Position numbers and translations under genes: made by a program. The notes under the pieces were generated by a model. The model was not told the origin of the DNA. It worked only from the letters and a program-made list of their open reading frames with translations, and made no database searches. Below, one piece after another: positions 7,922 through 17,302 of a stretch of DNA of 64,000 nt. This DNA is from Actinomadura rupiterrae (GTDB lineage Bacteria > Actinomycetota > Actinomycetes > Streptosporangiales > Streptosporangiaceae): positions 1 to 64,000 of the forward strand of contig NZ_JAMZEA010000002.1 of assembly GCF_024172125.1 (NCBI RefSeq), given 5' to 3'. The stretch's first letter is position 1. Every line of letters starts with the position of its first letter.

Positions 7922-9181
7922 TCATTCTCCACCCGCCGCGACCGGCACCGACGCGGCCAGGACGAACCCCGACGGCGACGGCGACGCCTTGAGCGTCCCG
8001 CCCGCCGACCCGACCCGCTCGCCGAGCCCCGCCAGCCCGTTCCCGCCGGACACCGGCCCGGCCTCAGCAACCAGTCCGCCGGACGCCGCGGCCCGGCCGT
8101 TGTCGGCGATCTCCACGGACGCCGCCGACCCCTCGTTCCGGACCGTGATCACGCACCGGCCCGCGCCGCTGTGCCGGATCACGTTGGTGACGCCCTCCCG
8201 GACGACCCATCCGAGCAGCGCGTCCGGCTCCGGAGGCAGCGGCCCGCCGGACCGCCGGACGACCGCCTCGACGCCCGCGTCCGCGAGCGCCGTCCGGGCC
8301 CGGTCCAGCTCGGCCGCCAGGCCCCGCCCCCGGTACCCGCTGACCGCCTGCCGGACCTCGGTGAGCGCCTGCCGCCCGACCTGCTCGATGTCGGCGGCCT
8401 GCTCGGCGGCGCGCGCCGGGTCCCGCTCGGCGAGCCGCCGGACGGCCTGCGCCTTCACCACCATCAGCGACAGCGTGTGCCCGAGCAGGTCGTGCAGGTC
8501 CCGGGAGAACCGCAGCCGCTCCTCGGCGACCGCCGCGTGCGCCAGCTCCTCGCGCACCTCCCGCAGCAGCGCGATCACCGAGAACAGCCGGATCACGATC
8601 GCGGTGACCGTGCCCGCCGTGATCGTCCCCCACAGGATGCTCTGCAGCGCGCCGCCCCTCAGCCCGGCCAGCCAGATCGTCAGCCCGGCCGCCGTGGACA
8701 CCCCGCCGACCAGGAGCAGCAGCCCGTACTCCGGACGCGGCGACGCGCTCGGCAGGTGCCCGGCGACCGTCCCGGCGGCCAGCCCGGACAGCGGGAAGAA
8801 CACGAACCACTCCGGGCCGAGCCGGACCGTCGCCGTCACCGCCAGCGCGGTGAGCACGACCACCCCGGCGACCGGCAGCCGCATCGGGACGCGCGCGTCG
8901 AACGCCGCGAGGACCGTCCCGGCGTACCCGGCCACGAAGAGCACCAGCACCGGCGCGGCCAGCCACAGGGGGTGCGCCGAACCGGTCACCACGTCCTGGA
9001 ACGGCCACCAGGCGATGACCCCCCAGAAGAGGAACGCCCACGGGGACGGGCCCTTCTGGTCGACCTTCTCCAGGTCCACGGGCGGCCGGCGGGGGACGCG
9101 CCCCCGCACCAACCGGGAGACCCGCACCAACGGGGAGACCCGCACCGGCCGGGAGGCCCGCGCCTCCGGGAACCGCTTCAT
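7922..9181 (-). CDS. DesK-like sensor histidine kinase
   Basis: The 419-residue protein has a short basic N-terminus, about six membrane helices (roughly residues 40-215), a HisKA_3 dimerisation domain with the phosphoacceptor His in SRDLHDLLGH, and an HATPase_c domain with N-box VREGVTNVIRHS and G-box GNGLAGLGERV. This is the DesK type of membrane sensor, which in Bacillus reads membrane state. It lies between an ABC-2 permease and its response regulator in a four-gene minus-strand operon, so a role in sensing an exported compound or membrane stress is plausible. ATG 9181 has only a weak ribosome site. Confidence 0.92.
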   Translation of the reverse strand: MKRFPEARASRPVRVSPLVRVSRLVRGRVPRRPPVDLEKVDQKGPSPWAFLFWGVIAWWPFQDVVTGSAHPLWLAAPVLVLFVAGYAGTVLAAFDARVPMRLPVAGVVVLTALAVTATVRLGPEWFVFFPLSGLAAGTVAGHLPSASPRPEYGLLLLVGGVSTAAGLTIWLAGLRGGALQSILWGTITAGTVTAIVIRLFSVIALLREVREELAHAAVAEERLRFSRDLHDLLGHTLSLMVVKAQAVRRLAERDPARAAEQAADIEQVGRQALTEVRQAVSGYRGRGLAAELDRARTALADAGVEAVVRRSGGPLPPEPDALLGWVVREGVTNVIRHSGAGRCVITVRNEGSAASVEIADNGRAAASGGLVAEAGPVSGGNGLAGLGERVGSAGGTLKASPSPSGFVLAASVPVAAGGE

Positions 9182-9222
9182 CCGCTGCTCACTCTTCGCA
9201 CGCCGAATACCGTACGGCCTGC

Positions 9223-9954
9223 TCAGAGCGCCTGCGCCGCGCGCCGGTAGCCGACCACCGAGAACACCGTGAACGCCACCGCCCACGCGCTCAGCACCCC
9301 GACTCCCACGAGCGTCGGCGCGTGGCCGCCCGCGACGTTCCAGGACAGCTCGCCGTACCGGTTCACCGGCGTGATCCGCGCGACGTCCGCCAGCCAGGAC
9401 GGCATCTTGCCGATCGGGAACCACAGCCCGCCGAGCATCGACAGGCCCATGTAGAACACCAGCGCCGCCATCTGCGCCTTCTGCGCCGTCAGCAGGTAGC
9501 CGAACCCGACGCCCAGCACGGCGAGCGGTGCGATCCCCAGCCACAGCAGCAGGAACACCGCGACCCAGCGCCCCGGCGACAGGGCGACGCCGTCCACCAG
9601 GCCGCCCGCCGCGCAGACCGCGACGATCGGCGGCAGCGCCGCGACCATCGCGCACACCGCCCGCCCGATCACCGCCTGGGACGGCCCGAGCGGCAGCAGC
9701 CGCAGCTGCCGGATCCAGCCGAGCGGCTTGTCCTCGGCGATCGAGACGCCGTTCGTCATCACCGCGCCGATCGCCCCGAACCCGGCCATCCCCACCATCG
9801 AGTACACCGCGCCGTCCGCGCCCTTCCCGGTGCCGAGGTCCAGGTTCGTGAAGACCAGGTACATCGTCAGCGGCGACACCAGCGTCATGATCAGGTAGCC
9901 GGGGTCGCGCAGCAGCCGCAGCATCTCCAGCCGGACGTAGTGGAACAGGATCAT
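9223..9954 (-). CDS. ABC-2 type transporter permease
   Basis: The 243-residue integral membrane protein has six hydrophobic helices and the ABC-2 permease layout: a cytoplasmic start (MILFHYVRLEMLRLLRDP), a first helix, then pairs of helices and a short basic C-terminus. Its ATG overlaps the TGA of the ATPase gene (ATGA at 9951-9954), indicating translational coupling. With the ATPase it should form an exporter, often for antibiotics, lipids or peptides. The cargo cannot be deduced. Confidence 0.9.
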   Translation of the reverse strand: MILFHYVRLEMLRLLRDPGYLIMTLVSPLTMYLVFTNLDLGTGKGADGAVYSMVGMAGFGAIGAVMTNGVSIAEDKPLGWIRQLRLLPLGPSQAVIGRAVCAMVAALPPIVAVCAAGGLVDGVALSPGRWVAVFLLLWLGIAPLAVLGVGFGYLLTAQKAQMAALVFYMGLSMLGGLWFPIGKMPSWLADVARITPVNRYGELSWNVAGGHAPTLVGVGVLSAWAVAFTVFSVVGYRRAAQAL

Positions 9955-10886
9955 CGGACGGCCTCCTCGGCCTGGATCGGCGCAACAAGGGCCGGTTCGG
10001 CATGGGTCAGGGACAGGAACGCCTCTTCGAGGCTCGCGCCGGAGACCTCCAGGTTCCGGACGGCCCCGGCGGCGGCGAGCGCCAGCACGGTCGCGTCGGA
10101 GTCGGTCGTGTGCAGCCGGACGCGCCTCGCGTCCACCTCGCTGCTCACCACACCCGGCAGCGCCGAGAGGTCCGCGTCCAGGGAGGTCGGCGCGTCCACG
10201 CTGACGGTGCGGCCGGGGACACGGCGCTTGATCTCCTCGCTGGTGCCGTCCGCGACGACCCGGCCGCGGTCGACCACCACGATCCGGTCGGCCTCGGCGT
10301 CGGCCTCCTCCAGGTAGTGCGTGGAGAACAGCACGGTCGCGCCGCGGTCCGCGCACGTCCGGATCGCGGCCCACAGCTCCCGCCGCGACTCGATGTCCAG
10401 CGCGGCGGTCGGCTCGTCCAGGACGATCAGGTCCGGCGACCCCGCGACCGCCATCGCGAACCGGACGCGCTGCGCCTGCCCGCCGGACAGCGCGTCCGCG
10501 CGGCGCCCGGCCAGGTCGGAGATCCGCGCGACGCCGAGCAGGTCGTCCAGCGACGGCACCGGTCCGCGTGCCACGGCGGCGTGGGCCCGCTGGACGAACC
10601 CGACCAGCTCCCTCACCGTCACCCCGCCGATCAGCCGGCCGGTCTGCGGCATCGCGCCGATCCGCCCGGCCCGGACGGCCCGCTCCGGCGTCCCGCCGAG
10701 CACCCGGACGGTCCCGGCGTCCGGCGCCCGCAGCCCGAGCATCATCGAGATCACCGTCGACTTGCCCGCGCCGTTCGGCCCGAGCAGCGCCACGGTCCGT
10801 CCCCGCGCCAGCCGCAGGTCGATCCCGTCGACCGCGCGCACCGCCCCGAAACTCTTGGTCACTCCGTGCAACTCCACCGCATCCAT
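9951..10886 (-). CDS. ABC exporter ATP-binding protein
   Basis: The 311-residue protein has Walker A GPNGAGKST near residue 36, signature LSGGQAQRV, Walker B LIVLDEPTAALD and the H-loop in LFSTHYLEEAD, followed by about 90 residues of C-terminal extension typical of DrrA/ABC-2 exporter ATPases. It is the first gene of the operon ATPase, permease, histidine kinase, response regulator. ATG 10886 gives the canonical family N-terminus MDAVELHGVTKSFG; longer frames upstream look non-coding. Confidence 0.93.
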   Translation of the reverse strand: MDAVELHGVTKSFGAVRAVDGIDLRLARGRTVALLGPNGAGKSTVISMMLGLRAPDAGTVRVLGGTPERAVRAGRIGAMPQTGRLIGGVTVRELVGFVQRAHAAVARGPVPSLDDLLGVARISDLAGRRADALSGGQAQRVRFAMAVAGSPDLIVLDEPTAALDIESRRELWAAIRTCADRGATVLFSTHYLEEADAEADRIVVVDRGRVVADGTSEEIKRRVPGRTVSVDAPTSLDADLSALPGVVSSEVDARRVRLHTTDSDATVLALAAAGAVRNLEVSGASLEEAFLSLTHAEPALVAPIQAEEAVR

Positions 10887-11047
10887 ACCGAGGACCCTAG
10901 GAATCGGCGCGCCCCTCAAGGCAGAGCCGGACATCCGCATTAGCGCAGTACAAATGTCCCGGTTGACACAGAACTGCTCGGCGCGTGAGGCGAAGCTTGT
11001 CGTCGAGGGGTGCCGTTGGGGCAGCTCCTGCGCTTTACTTCGGATTG

Positions 11048-13735
11048 ATGACGTTGTTCGGAGGCTCCGGCTCCCGCCCGGCGGCAGGGAACGCTGCGCG
11101 GGACCTCTTCGAGCGCCTGCGCTGCCGGTACTTCCAGGTGGTCCCCGGAGTGCGGTTCCTGGGCGGGGTGGTCCTGCTGGCCGCGGCCGTCGCGGTGGCC
11201 GCGGTGCTGAACCTGCCGGTGCCGACCTCCGCCGCGTTCGCGGTCGTCGTCCTGGTGGTGGCGCACCTGACGCTGCGCTCACCTGCGGGAATGGCCGTCG
11301 CGGCCGTGGTCGCCGCGTGGCTGGCCGCTTCGGTGGCGCTCGGACGGCTCTACCCGCACGGCTACCTGAGCGCAGGGCTGCTGCTGGCGCTGCTCGCCTT
11401 GCCCGTCGCGATCGGTTCGCTTCGTTCGCGCGGGTATGCGCCCTGGCGGACGGCCCTCATCTCGCTCGTCCCGGCCGGTGTCGTCGCCGCCGGGTCGGCG
11501 ATCTCGGTTCCGCGGCTCTCGGCCGGTCCAGCGTGGGTGGCGGCGCTGGCCGTCCTGGTCTACCGCTGGGACCAGGCCCGCCGGACGGGATCGGCCGAGG
11601 CCTACGAGACCGGCTGGGTCCAGGAGCAGGCCGGAGGCCGCGCCGACAGCACCGGCGACCGTCCGGACGTTTCCGGAGGTCGGCCTGATGCTTCCGGAGG
11701 ACGTCCCGATGGACGGCCTAACGGTCCCGGGGGGCGTCCCGACGGTAAGGGTTCGCGGACGGGCAAGGCGCCGGGCAAGCGGCCCGCGAGCGCCGAACCG
11801 CCCGGCGATCCGGCGTCTGAGGACGATGCCGTCCCGCCGTCCACCGGCGTTCCGGCGGCGACGCGCGCCGCGTACGAGGAGCGCGCGGCGGCGGAGGCGC
11901 GGCCGGACGAGCCGGACACCCCCTCGGTCGGCGAGGCGCTCGCCGAGCTGGAGGCGATGATCGGGCTCGCGCCGGTGAAGCGGCAGGTCAGGTCGATCGC
12001 GGCGTCCATCGAGGCGGCGCACCTGCGGGCCGCGGCCGGGGTGCCGACCGAGAAGCCGATGCGGCACCTGGTGTTCGTCGGGCCGTCCGGGACGGGCAAG
12101 ACGACCGTCGCCCGGGTGCTCGCGCGGATCTTCCACGCGTTCGGCCTGCTGCCGTCCGCGACCGTGGTCGAGGCGACCCGCGCGGACCTGGTCGGCGAGT
12201 ACCTCGGCGCGACGGCGATCAAGACGAACGCGCTGGTGGACGCGGCGCTCGGCGGCGTGCTGTTCGTGGACGAGGCGTACGCGCTGGCCAACGCGGCCGA
12301 GGGGCAGCCGGACCGGTTCGGCGACGAGGCCGTCCAGACGCTGCTGAAGCGGGCCGAGGACGACCGCGACAACCTGGTGGTGATCCTCGCCGGATACGAG
12401 GACCGGATGGGCGCGTTCCTCGACTCCAATCCCGGGCTGGCCTCGCGGTTCGGCACCCGCGTGCACTTCCCGTCCTACAGCCCGGACGAGCTGCTGGAGA
12501 TCGCCGAGTACCACGTCGGGCAGCGCGACGACCGGTTCGACGACGCCGCGCGAGACCGGCTCGCGACGCGGTTCGCCGAGGTCCACCGGCGCGGGATCGT
12601 GGACGAGCTGGGCAACGGCCGGTTCGTCCGGTCGCTGACCGAGGCCGCGGCGCGCGCCCGGGACGTGCGCGTCGTCGCGACCGTCAGGGATCGCGCGCCG
12701 GCACCCGAGACGCCCACCGCCGGCGGGCCGACCGGCGGGGCGACCGGCGGGCCGGGCATGCCGACCGGCGGGCCGGGCATGCCGACCGCGGACGAGCTGG
12801 TCACGCTCACCGCGCGGGACGTGGAGGCGGCGTTCACCGAGCTCACCGAGCGGTACCGCGGCTACGCCGAGACCCCGACGCTGGAGGAGGCGCTCGGCGA
12901 CCTCGACGCGATGATCGGCCTGGCGCCGGTGAAGCGGCAGGTGCACCAGATCGCCGCGCAGCTCCAGGTGGCGCGGATGCGGCAGGAGCAGGGCCTGGTC
13001 ACGCGCCCGCCGACCCGGCACTTCGTGTTCACCGGCCCGCCCGGAACGGGCAAGACGACGGTGGCGCGGGTGCTCGGCCGGATCTTCGCCGCGCTCGGCC
13101 TGCTCACCCGCCCGGACGTGGTGGAGGTGCAGCGCGCGGACCTGGTCGGCGAGCACCTCGGCGCGACCGCGCTGAAGACCAACCGCGTCGTCGACTCGGC
13201 GCTCGGCGGCGTGCTGTTCGTGGACGAGGCGTACTCCCTGGTCAACCCGGGCTATTCGGGCGGCGACGCGTTCGGCTCGGAGGCCGTCCAGACGCTGCTG
13301 AAGCGCGCCGAGGACGACCGGGATCGCCTGGTCGTGGTGCTCGCCGGATATCCGGCCGACATGGACCGGTTCCTGGCGTCCAATCCTGGATTGGCCTCGC
13401 GCTTCGACGAGCGCGTGGACTTCCCGTCCTACGGCCCGGACGAGCTGCTCCGGATCGCGCAGCTCATCGCCGGCCAGGGCGGCGACACGTGGGCCGAGAC
13501 CGCGCTGGACGACCTGGCCTTGGTGTTCCAGCGCGCGGTCGGCCTCGGCCGGGTGGACGAGCTGGGTAACGGCCGTTTCGCCCGCAACCTGTACGAGAAG
13601 GCGTCCGCGTGCCGGGCGCTGCGCGCCGCCGCGCTCGGCGAGTCCGCGACACCGGCCGACCTCACGACGCTCACCGCCGACGACGTGCACGACGCCCTCG
13701 CGGAGCTGACCCAGCGACTGTCCCGGATGTGGTGA
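11048..13735 (+). CDS. Membrane-anchored protein with two CbbX/EccA-type AAA domains
   Basis: The 895-residue protein starts with about four to five membrane helices (residues 30-175), then a Gly/Arg/Pro-rich linker with repeated GGRPDG units (to about 290), and two homologous AAA modules. Each module begins with a similar helix ([19 protein letters not shown] and [19 protein letters not shown]). AAA1 has Walker [10 protein letters not shown] near 345 and Walker [12 protein letters not shown] near 404; AAA2 has GPPGTGKTT near 662 and [11 protein letters not shown] near 722. A second Gly/Pro linker with repeated GGPGMPT separates them. The AAA type is that of CbbX, SpoVK and type VII EccA, which remodel or unfold partner proteins. 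No ESX genes are nearby. The start is uncertain (GTG 10985 is possible). Confidence 0.85.
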   Translation: MTLFGGSGSRPAAGNAARDLFERLRCRYFQVVPGVRFLGGVVLLAAAVAVAAVLNLPVPTSAAFAVVVLVVAHLTLRSPAGMAVAAVVAAWLAASVALGRLYPHGYLSAGLLLALLALPVAIGSLRSRGYAPWRTALISLVPAGVVAAGSAISVPRLSAGPAWVAALAVLVYRWDQARRTGSAEAYETGWVQEQAGGRADSTGDRPDVSGGRPDASGGRPDGRPNGPGGRPDGKGSRTGKAPGKRPASAEPPGDPASEDDAVPPSTGVPAATRAAYEERAAAEARPDEPDTPSVGEALAELEAMIGLAPVKRQVRSIAASIEAAHLRAAAGVPTEKPMRHLVFVGPSGTGKTTVARVLARIFHAFGLLPSATVVEATRADLVGEYLGATAIKTNALVDAALGGVLFVDEAYALANAAEGQPDRFGDEAVQTLLKRAEDDRDNLVVILAGYEDRMGAFLDSNPGLASRFGTRVHFPSYSPDELLEIAEYHVGQRDDRFDDAARDRLATRFAEVHRRGIVDELGNGRFVRSLTEAAARARDVRVVATVRDRAPAPETPTAGGPTGGATGGPGMPTGGPGMPTADELVTLTARDVEAAFTELTERYRGYAETPTLEEALGDLDAMIGLAPVKRQVHQIAAQLQVARMRQEQGLVTRPPTRHFVFTGPPGTGKTTVARVLGRIFAALGLLTRPDVVEVQRADLVGEHLGATALKTNRVVDSALGGVLFVDEAYSLVNPGYSGGDAFGSEAVQTLLKRAEDDRDRLVVVLAGYPADMDRFLASNPGLASRFDERVDFPSYGPDELLRIAQLIAGQGGDTWAETALDDLALVFQRAVGLGRVDELGNGRFARNLYEKASACRALRAAALGESATPADLTTLTADDVHDALAELTQRLSRMW

Positions 13736-13768
13736 GGCCGTGCGCCGGGCCGTCCCGGATGTGGTGAG
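13720..13768 (+). repeat. 17-bp direct repeat spanning a stop codon
   Basis: GTCCCGGATGTGGTGAG occurs at 13720-13736, covering the TGA of the AAA gene, and again exactly at 13752-13768, 32 bases later, in the spacer before the winged-helix gene. The second copy has no coding role. It matches the stop-spanning duplications seen at 4365, 46978 and 59391. Confidence 0.75.
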
Positions 13769-13777
13769 ATCGTCCGT

Positions 13778-14833
13778 ATGGAGACGGTGACCTGGGCGCA
13801 GGCCCTCGCCTGGCGCATGCGCCGGCAGCACGTCGAGGCCCCGGACGGCGGGTCCGCCGCGGACGTCGCGCGGCGGCTGGCGGGCGTCCAGGCGCAGGTC
13901 GCGTCGGCCGCCGACCTCGCCGTCCGGATCAGGCAGGGCGAACCGTCCGGAACCGCCGATGCGGTCGCGTCCGGAACGCTCGTCAAGACCTGGGCGATGC
14001 GCGGGACCCTGCACCTGCTGCCCGTCGGCGACGCTCCCGCCTACCTCGCGCTATGCGCCGCGTCCCGCAACTGGGAGAAGCCGAGCTGGCAGAAGAACTT
14101 CGGCGCGACGCCCGCCGACATCGAGGCGATCGCCGAGGCCGCCCGCACCGCGCTCGCGGACGGCGCGCCCCGCACGCGCGAGGACCTGGTCGCCGCGATC
14201 GTCGCCGAGACCGGCTCCACGCATCTCGCCGACGTCCTCGGCTCGGGGTGGGGAACGGTGCTGAAGCCGCTGGCCTGGAAGGGCGTCCTGTGCCACGGGC
14301 CGTCTCAGGGCAACCGCATCACCTTCGTCCGCCCGCTCTGGTCGTCGTCCCTTCCGTCCTTGGAGGACGCGGGGCGGACCGTCGTGCGTGCTTTCCTGGG
14401 TGCGCACGGGCCTGGCACGCCTGACACCTTCGATGCCTGGCTGCTCCGGAAGGCCAGCCGGAAGAAGGACGTCCGCGCCTGGTTCGAGTCCGCCGACCTC
14501 GCGGAGGTCGATGTCGAGGGCACTCACATGTTCGTTGTGCGGGAGCACCTGGATGACCTGGTCGGCACGGCGCCGTCCGCATCCGTCCGGCTGCTGGGGC
14601 CGTTCGACCAGTACATCCTGGCGGGCGGCACCGGCTCGGCCCACCTCGTCCCGCCCGCCCACCGGAGCGCCGTCAGCCGAACGGCGGGCTGGATCTCCCC
14701 GGTCGTCCTCCACGAAGGCCGCGTCGCAGGCGTCTGGGACGCCGCGACCTTCGACGTCACGCTCTTCGAGGACGATGTTCCCGCCGCCGACCTGGCTTCC
14801 GAACTCGATCGCGTGCGCGCGCTGGCGGGCTGA
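13778..14833 (+). CDS. Winged-helix DNA-binding protein (HTH_42/YcaQ-like)
   Basis: The 351-residue protein matches the HTH_42 family: an N-terminal winged-helix region (WAQALAWRMRRQH, then RRLAGVQAQVASAADLAVRIR), the hallmark VKTWAMRGTLHLLP near residue 68, and a long alpha/beta C-terminal part with LLGPFDQYILAG. Relatives such as E. coli YcaQ and Streptomyces AlkX are DNA glycosylases that unhook interstrand crosslinks. The QxR/QxQ-type catalytic residues cannot be confirmed by eye, so the activity here is inferred. The stop codon abuts the convergent small membrane peptide gene. Confidence 0.82.
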   Translation: METVTWAQALAWRMRRQHVEAPDGGSAADVARRLAGVQAQVASAADLAVRIRQGEPSGTADAVASGTLVKTWAMRGTLHLLPVGDAPAYLALCAASRNWEKPSWQKNFGATPADIEAIAEAARTALADGAPRTREDLVAAIVAETGSTHLADVLGSGWGTVLKPLAWKGVLCHGPSQGNRITFVRPLWSSSLPSLEDAGRTVVRAFLGAHGPGTPDTFDAWLLRKASRKKDVRAWFESADLAEVDVEGTHMFVVREHLDDLVGTAPSASVRLLGPFDQYILAGGTGSAHLVPPAHRSAVSRTAGWISPVVLHEGRVAGVWDAATFDVTLFEDDVPAADLASELDRVRALAG

Positions 14834-14977
14834 TCAGCGGCCGTCCTCGCGGTATCGGCGGGACGGCCCGTCGAACGGTTTCCAGTCCTGGGAGTCGCGC
14901 GAGTCGACGACTCCGAGGCCGAAGTAGGCGCAGCAGGCCAGCACCACGAGCAGGGCCAGCACGACCAGTGCTCCCAT
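14834..14977 (-). CDS. Small single-span membrane protein (47 aa)
   Basis: An ATG at 14977 opens a 47-codon frame ending in TGA at 14834-14836. The product has one hydrophobic helix (MGALVVLALLVVLACCAYFG) followed by a polar tail rich in Asp and Arg (DSRDSQDWKPFDGP). The frame has normal actinomycete third-position G/C and ends flush with the convergent winged-helix gene, both typical of a real gene. No family function is known to me and no clear ribosome site is visible. Confidence 0.6.
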   Translation of the reverse strand: MGALVVLALLVVLACCAYFGLGVVDSRDSQDWKPFDGPSRRYREDGR

Positions 14978-15019
14978 ACGCGGAGTATGCGCTTGATCAC
15001 CTGGTATGCCCAGGCTTGG

Positions 15020-15865
15020 TTATGTTTGACGGAAGCGGACCGTGCCGCCCGGACGGAGCTGGGCAGTCAGAGGCAGATCCCGGTTCCGGACGACCGCGAT
15101 GACCGGGTAGCCGCCCGTCGTCGGATGGTCGGTGAGGAAAACGATCGGTTTGCCGTCCGGCGGGACCTGGACGGCACCTGTCACCATGCCTTCGCTGGAC
15201 AGTTCGCCTTCGCGTGCGCGTACGAGGCTCGGCCCGTCGAGCCGCACGCCGACGCGGTTGCTGTCCTGCGAGACCGTGTACGGCTCCGAGGTGAGGACGG
15301 TCAGGGCGTCATCGTCGAACCAGTCGTCCCGAGGGCCGGGGACGATGTGCAGGATCGGGACGTCCGGGATGGACGGGACGGGAGCCTGGTCCACGCAGAT
15401 CGGCGTGTCGGTTGCGCCCGTCGGAATGCGGTCGCCTTGCGCCAGCGGCTTCGGACCCAGGCCGGAGAGCAGGTCCGTGGAGCGGCTGCCTAAGGTCTCG
15501 TCGCAGGTCAGGCCGCCTCGGACGGCCAGGTAGCTGCGCAGCCCGGAAGCCGGGATGCCGAGGTTGAGCGTGGCGCCGCCATTGATCTGGATGGGCGCGT
15601 TCATGCCGTGGCGACGGTCGTCCAGACGGAGGTCCAGCGGAGCGCCGGTGACGGCGATCCAGGCCGGGGCGTCGAACCTCACTGCGGCGTTGCCCAAGGT
15701 GAACTCGATGCACGCCGCGCCCTCGGGGTTGCCGACAAGGCGGTTCGCGAGGCGCAGCGACGCGGCGTCGGCGGCGCCCGAACGCGGGACGCCGAGATGC
15801 GCGAATCCGGGACGGCCGAGATCCTGGACGGTGGCGAGCGCACCCGGCCGCACGATCTCGATCAC
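15020..15865 (-). CDS. pxpC: 5-oxoprolinase subunit C (KipA family)
   Basis: The 281-residue protein is the KipA/PxpC carboxyltransferase-like subunit: IEIVRPGALATVQDLGRPG at the N-terminus, VPRSGAADAASLRLANRLVGN, and the C-terminal SSEGMVTGAVQVPPDGKPI, LTDHPTTGGYPVIA block. PxpA, PxpB and PxpC together hydrolyse 5-oxoproline to glutamate with ATP, removing a spontaneous damage product of glutamine. The GTG start at 15865 overlaps the pxpB stop as GTGA, so the two are translationally coupled. It is the last gene of the operon. Confidence 0.93.
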   Translation of the reverse strand: MIEIVRPGALATVQDLGRPGFAHLGVPRSGAADAASLRLANRLVGNPEGAACIEFTLGNAAVRFDAPAWIAVTGAPLDLRLDDRRHGMNAPIQINGGATLNLGIPASGLRSYLAVRGGLTCDETLGSRSTDLLSGLGPKPLAQGDRIPTGATDTPICVDQAPVPSIPDVPILHIVPGPRDDWFDDDALTVLTSEPYTVSQDSNRVGVRLDGPSLVRAREGELSSEGMVTGAVQVPPDGKPIVFLTDHPTTGGYPVIAVVRNRDLPLTAQLRPGGTVRFRQT

Positions 15866-16536
15866 CGCGTCGCCTCCGGGACGAACCGGACGCGCAGCCC
15901 CGGACGCAGCAACGCAGGCGGATCCTTGTGGACGTCCCACATCGTGAGATCCGCATGTCCCAGCAAGCGCCACCCGCCAGGAGACGGCGACGGGTACACG
16001 GCCGTGTAGGGACCGGCGATCGCCACCGATCCCGCTGGGACGGACGTCCGCGGCGTCGCGCGCCGGGACACGTGCAGCGCCTCGTCCAGGCCGGTGAGGT
16101 AGCCGAAACCGGGGGAGAAACCCAGGTAGGCGACCGAGTACTCGGCCGACGCGTGCCGCTCGACCACCTCCCGGACGGTCAGCCCGCTCAGCTCGGCGAC
16201 CTCGTCCAGATCCGCACCGTCATAGTGGACGGGGATCTCGACGGGCGCCGCGTCCTCGGCCTCGGAAGCGCCGAGTTCGAGCGTCGCGACGCGCTTGGCC
16301 AGCTGATCGAGGTCGCAGACGTCCGGATCAGCGACCAGCAGCACAGTCCGCTCACCCGGCACGATGTCAGAAACTCCGCCGAACGCTGCATCCCGCGCGC
16401 CCGAGAACGCACCCTCCCGCGCGCCAGCGGATGCGGCGTCGCGGAGGGCGCGGTGTAGGCGGTGCGCTTCGTCCAGGCTCGCGGTCTCGATGAGCAACCC
16501 GCCGTCCCCGGCCCGCCGGATCGTCCTCGGCGTCAT
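15862..16536 (-). CDS. pxpB: 5-oxoprolinase subunit B (KipI family)
   Basis: The 224-residue protein is the KipI/PxpB allophanate-hydrolase-subunit-1-like component: N-terminal ferredoxin-like part (RRAGDGGLLIE), EIPVHYDGADLDEVAELSGL, and the C-terminal cyclophilin-like part with YLGFSPGFGYLTGL and GSVAIAGPYTAVYP. The family usually runs about 220-240 residues. The region after residue 35 carries an Ala/Gly-rich insert (DAASAGAREGAFSGARDAAF). ATG 16536 overlaps the pxpA stop (ATGA). It acts with PxpA and PxpC. Confidence 0.93.
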   Translation of the reverse strand: MTPRTIRRAGDGGLLIETASLDEAHRLHRALRDAASAGAREGAFSGARDAAFGGVSDIVPGERTVLLVADPDVCDLDQLAKRVATLELGASEAEDAAPVEIPVHYDGADLDEVAELSGLTVREVVERHASAEYSVAYLGFSPGFGYLTGLDEALHVSRRATPRTSVPAGSVAIAGPYTAVYPSPSPGGWRLLGHADLTMWDVHKDPPALLRPGLRVRFVPEATR

Positions 16537-17285
16537 GTGAACGCGCCCAGCCTCACGCCCGCGGCATGCAACGCGTCCCGGACGGCGCGGGCCAACTGCA
16601 CCGCGCCGGGCGTGTCGCCGTGGACGCACATCGAGCGCGCCGAGAGCGCGACGTCCGAGCCGTCCACGGTGGTGACGCGGCCCTCGGTCGCCATCCGGAC
16701 GGCCCGTTTCACGACCTGCTCCGGATCGTGCACGACCGCGCCCGGCACGCGCCGCGACACGAGCTTGCCCTCGGGCGTGTACGCGCGGTCGGCGAAGCAC
16801 TCGTCGATGACCGTCAGGCCGTCCGCGACCTCGTACAGCGCCGAGCCCGGCAGCGTGAGCATCGGCAGCGTCGTGTCGAACGCGCGCACGGCGTCGGCGA
16901 CCGCGCGCGCCTGCACGGGATCGCGGGCGAGGCGGTTGTAGAGCGCGCCGTGCGGCTTCACGTACGCGACGCGTCCGCCCTCGGCCCGCGCGATGCCGTC
17001 CAGCGCGGCGAGCTGGTAGAGGATCTCGGCGGTCAGCTCCTCGGCCGCGACGTCCATTTCGCGCCGTCCGAAACCCGCGAGATCGCGGTAGGACACCTGC
17101 GCGCCGATCGCCACGCCCCGCGCCACCGCCGCCGCGCACACCCGCCGCATGATCAGCGGATCGCCCGCGTGGAAGCCGCACGCCACGTTCGCGCTCGTGA
17201 TCACGTCCAGCAGGGCGAGGTCGTCGCCGAGCTCCCAGACGCCGAACCCCTCGCCGAGGTCGGCGTTGATGTCCATCACCGGCAT
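16533..17285 (-). CDS. pxpA: 5-oxoprolinase subunit A (LamB/YcsF family)
   Basis: The 250-residue protein shows the LamB/YcsF signature: MDINADLGEGFGVWELGDD at the start, SANVACGFHAGDPLIMRR, GAQVSYRDLAGFGRREM, and VKPHGALYNRLARD, followed by ECFADRAYTPEGKLVSR. The conserved Asp and His residues form the active site that opens the oxoproline ring after ATP-dependent activation. ATG 17285 is used; a second ATG three codons later (17276) would give the more usual MDINADLGEG start, and neither has a clear ribosome site. The DUF1445 gene ends 17 bases upstream. Confidence 0.94.
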   Translation of the reverse strand: MPVMDINADLGEGFGVWELGDDLALLDVITSANVACGFHAGDPLIMRRVCAAAVARGVAIGAQVSYRDLAGFGRREMDVAAEELTAEILYQLAALDGIARAEGGRVAYVKPHGALYNRLARDPVQARAVADAVRAFDTTLPMLTLPGSALYEVADGLTVIDECFADRAYTPEGKLVSRRVPGAVVHDPEQVVKRAVRMATEGRVTTVDGSDVALSARSMCVHGDTPGAVQLARAVRDALHAAGVRLGAFT

Positions 17286-17302
17286 GCAGAAGGTGTACCA
17301 TC

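Noticed and set aside
11279..14014. 911-codon minus-strand frame opposite the AAA protein
   Set aside because: Antisense to two Walker motifs and to the winged-helix gene start; the product is a composition artefact.
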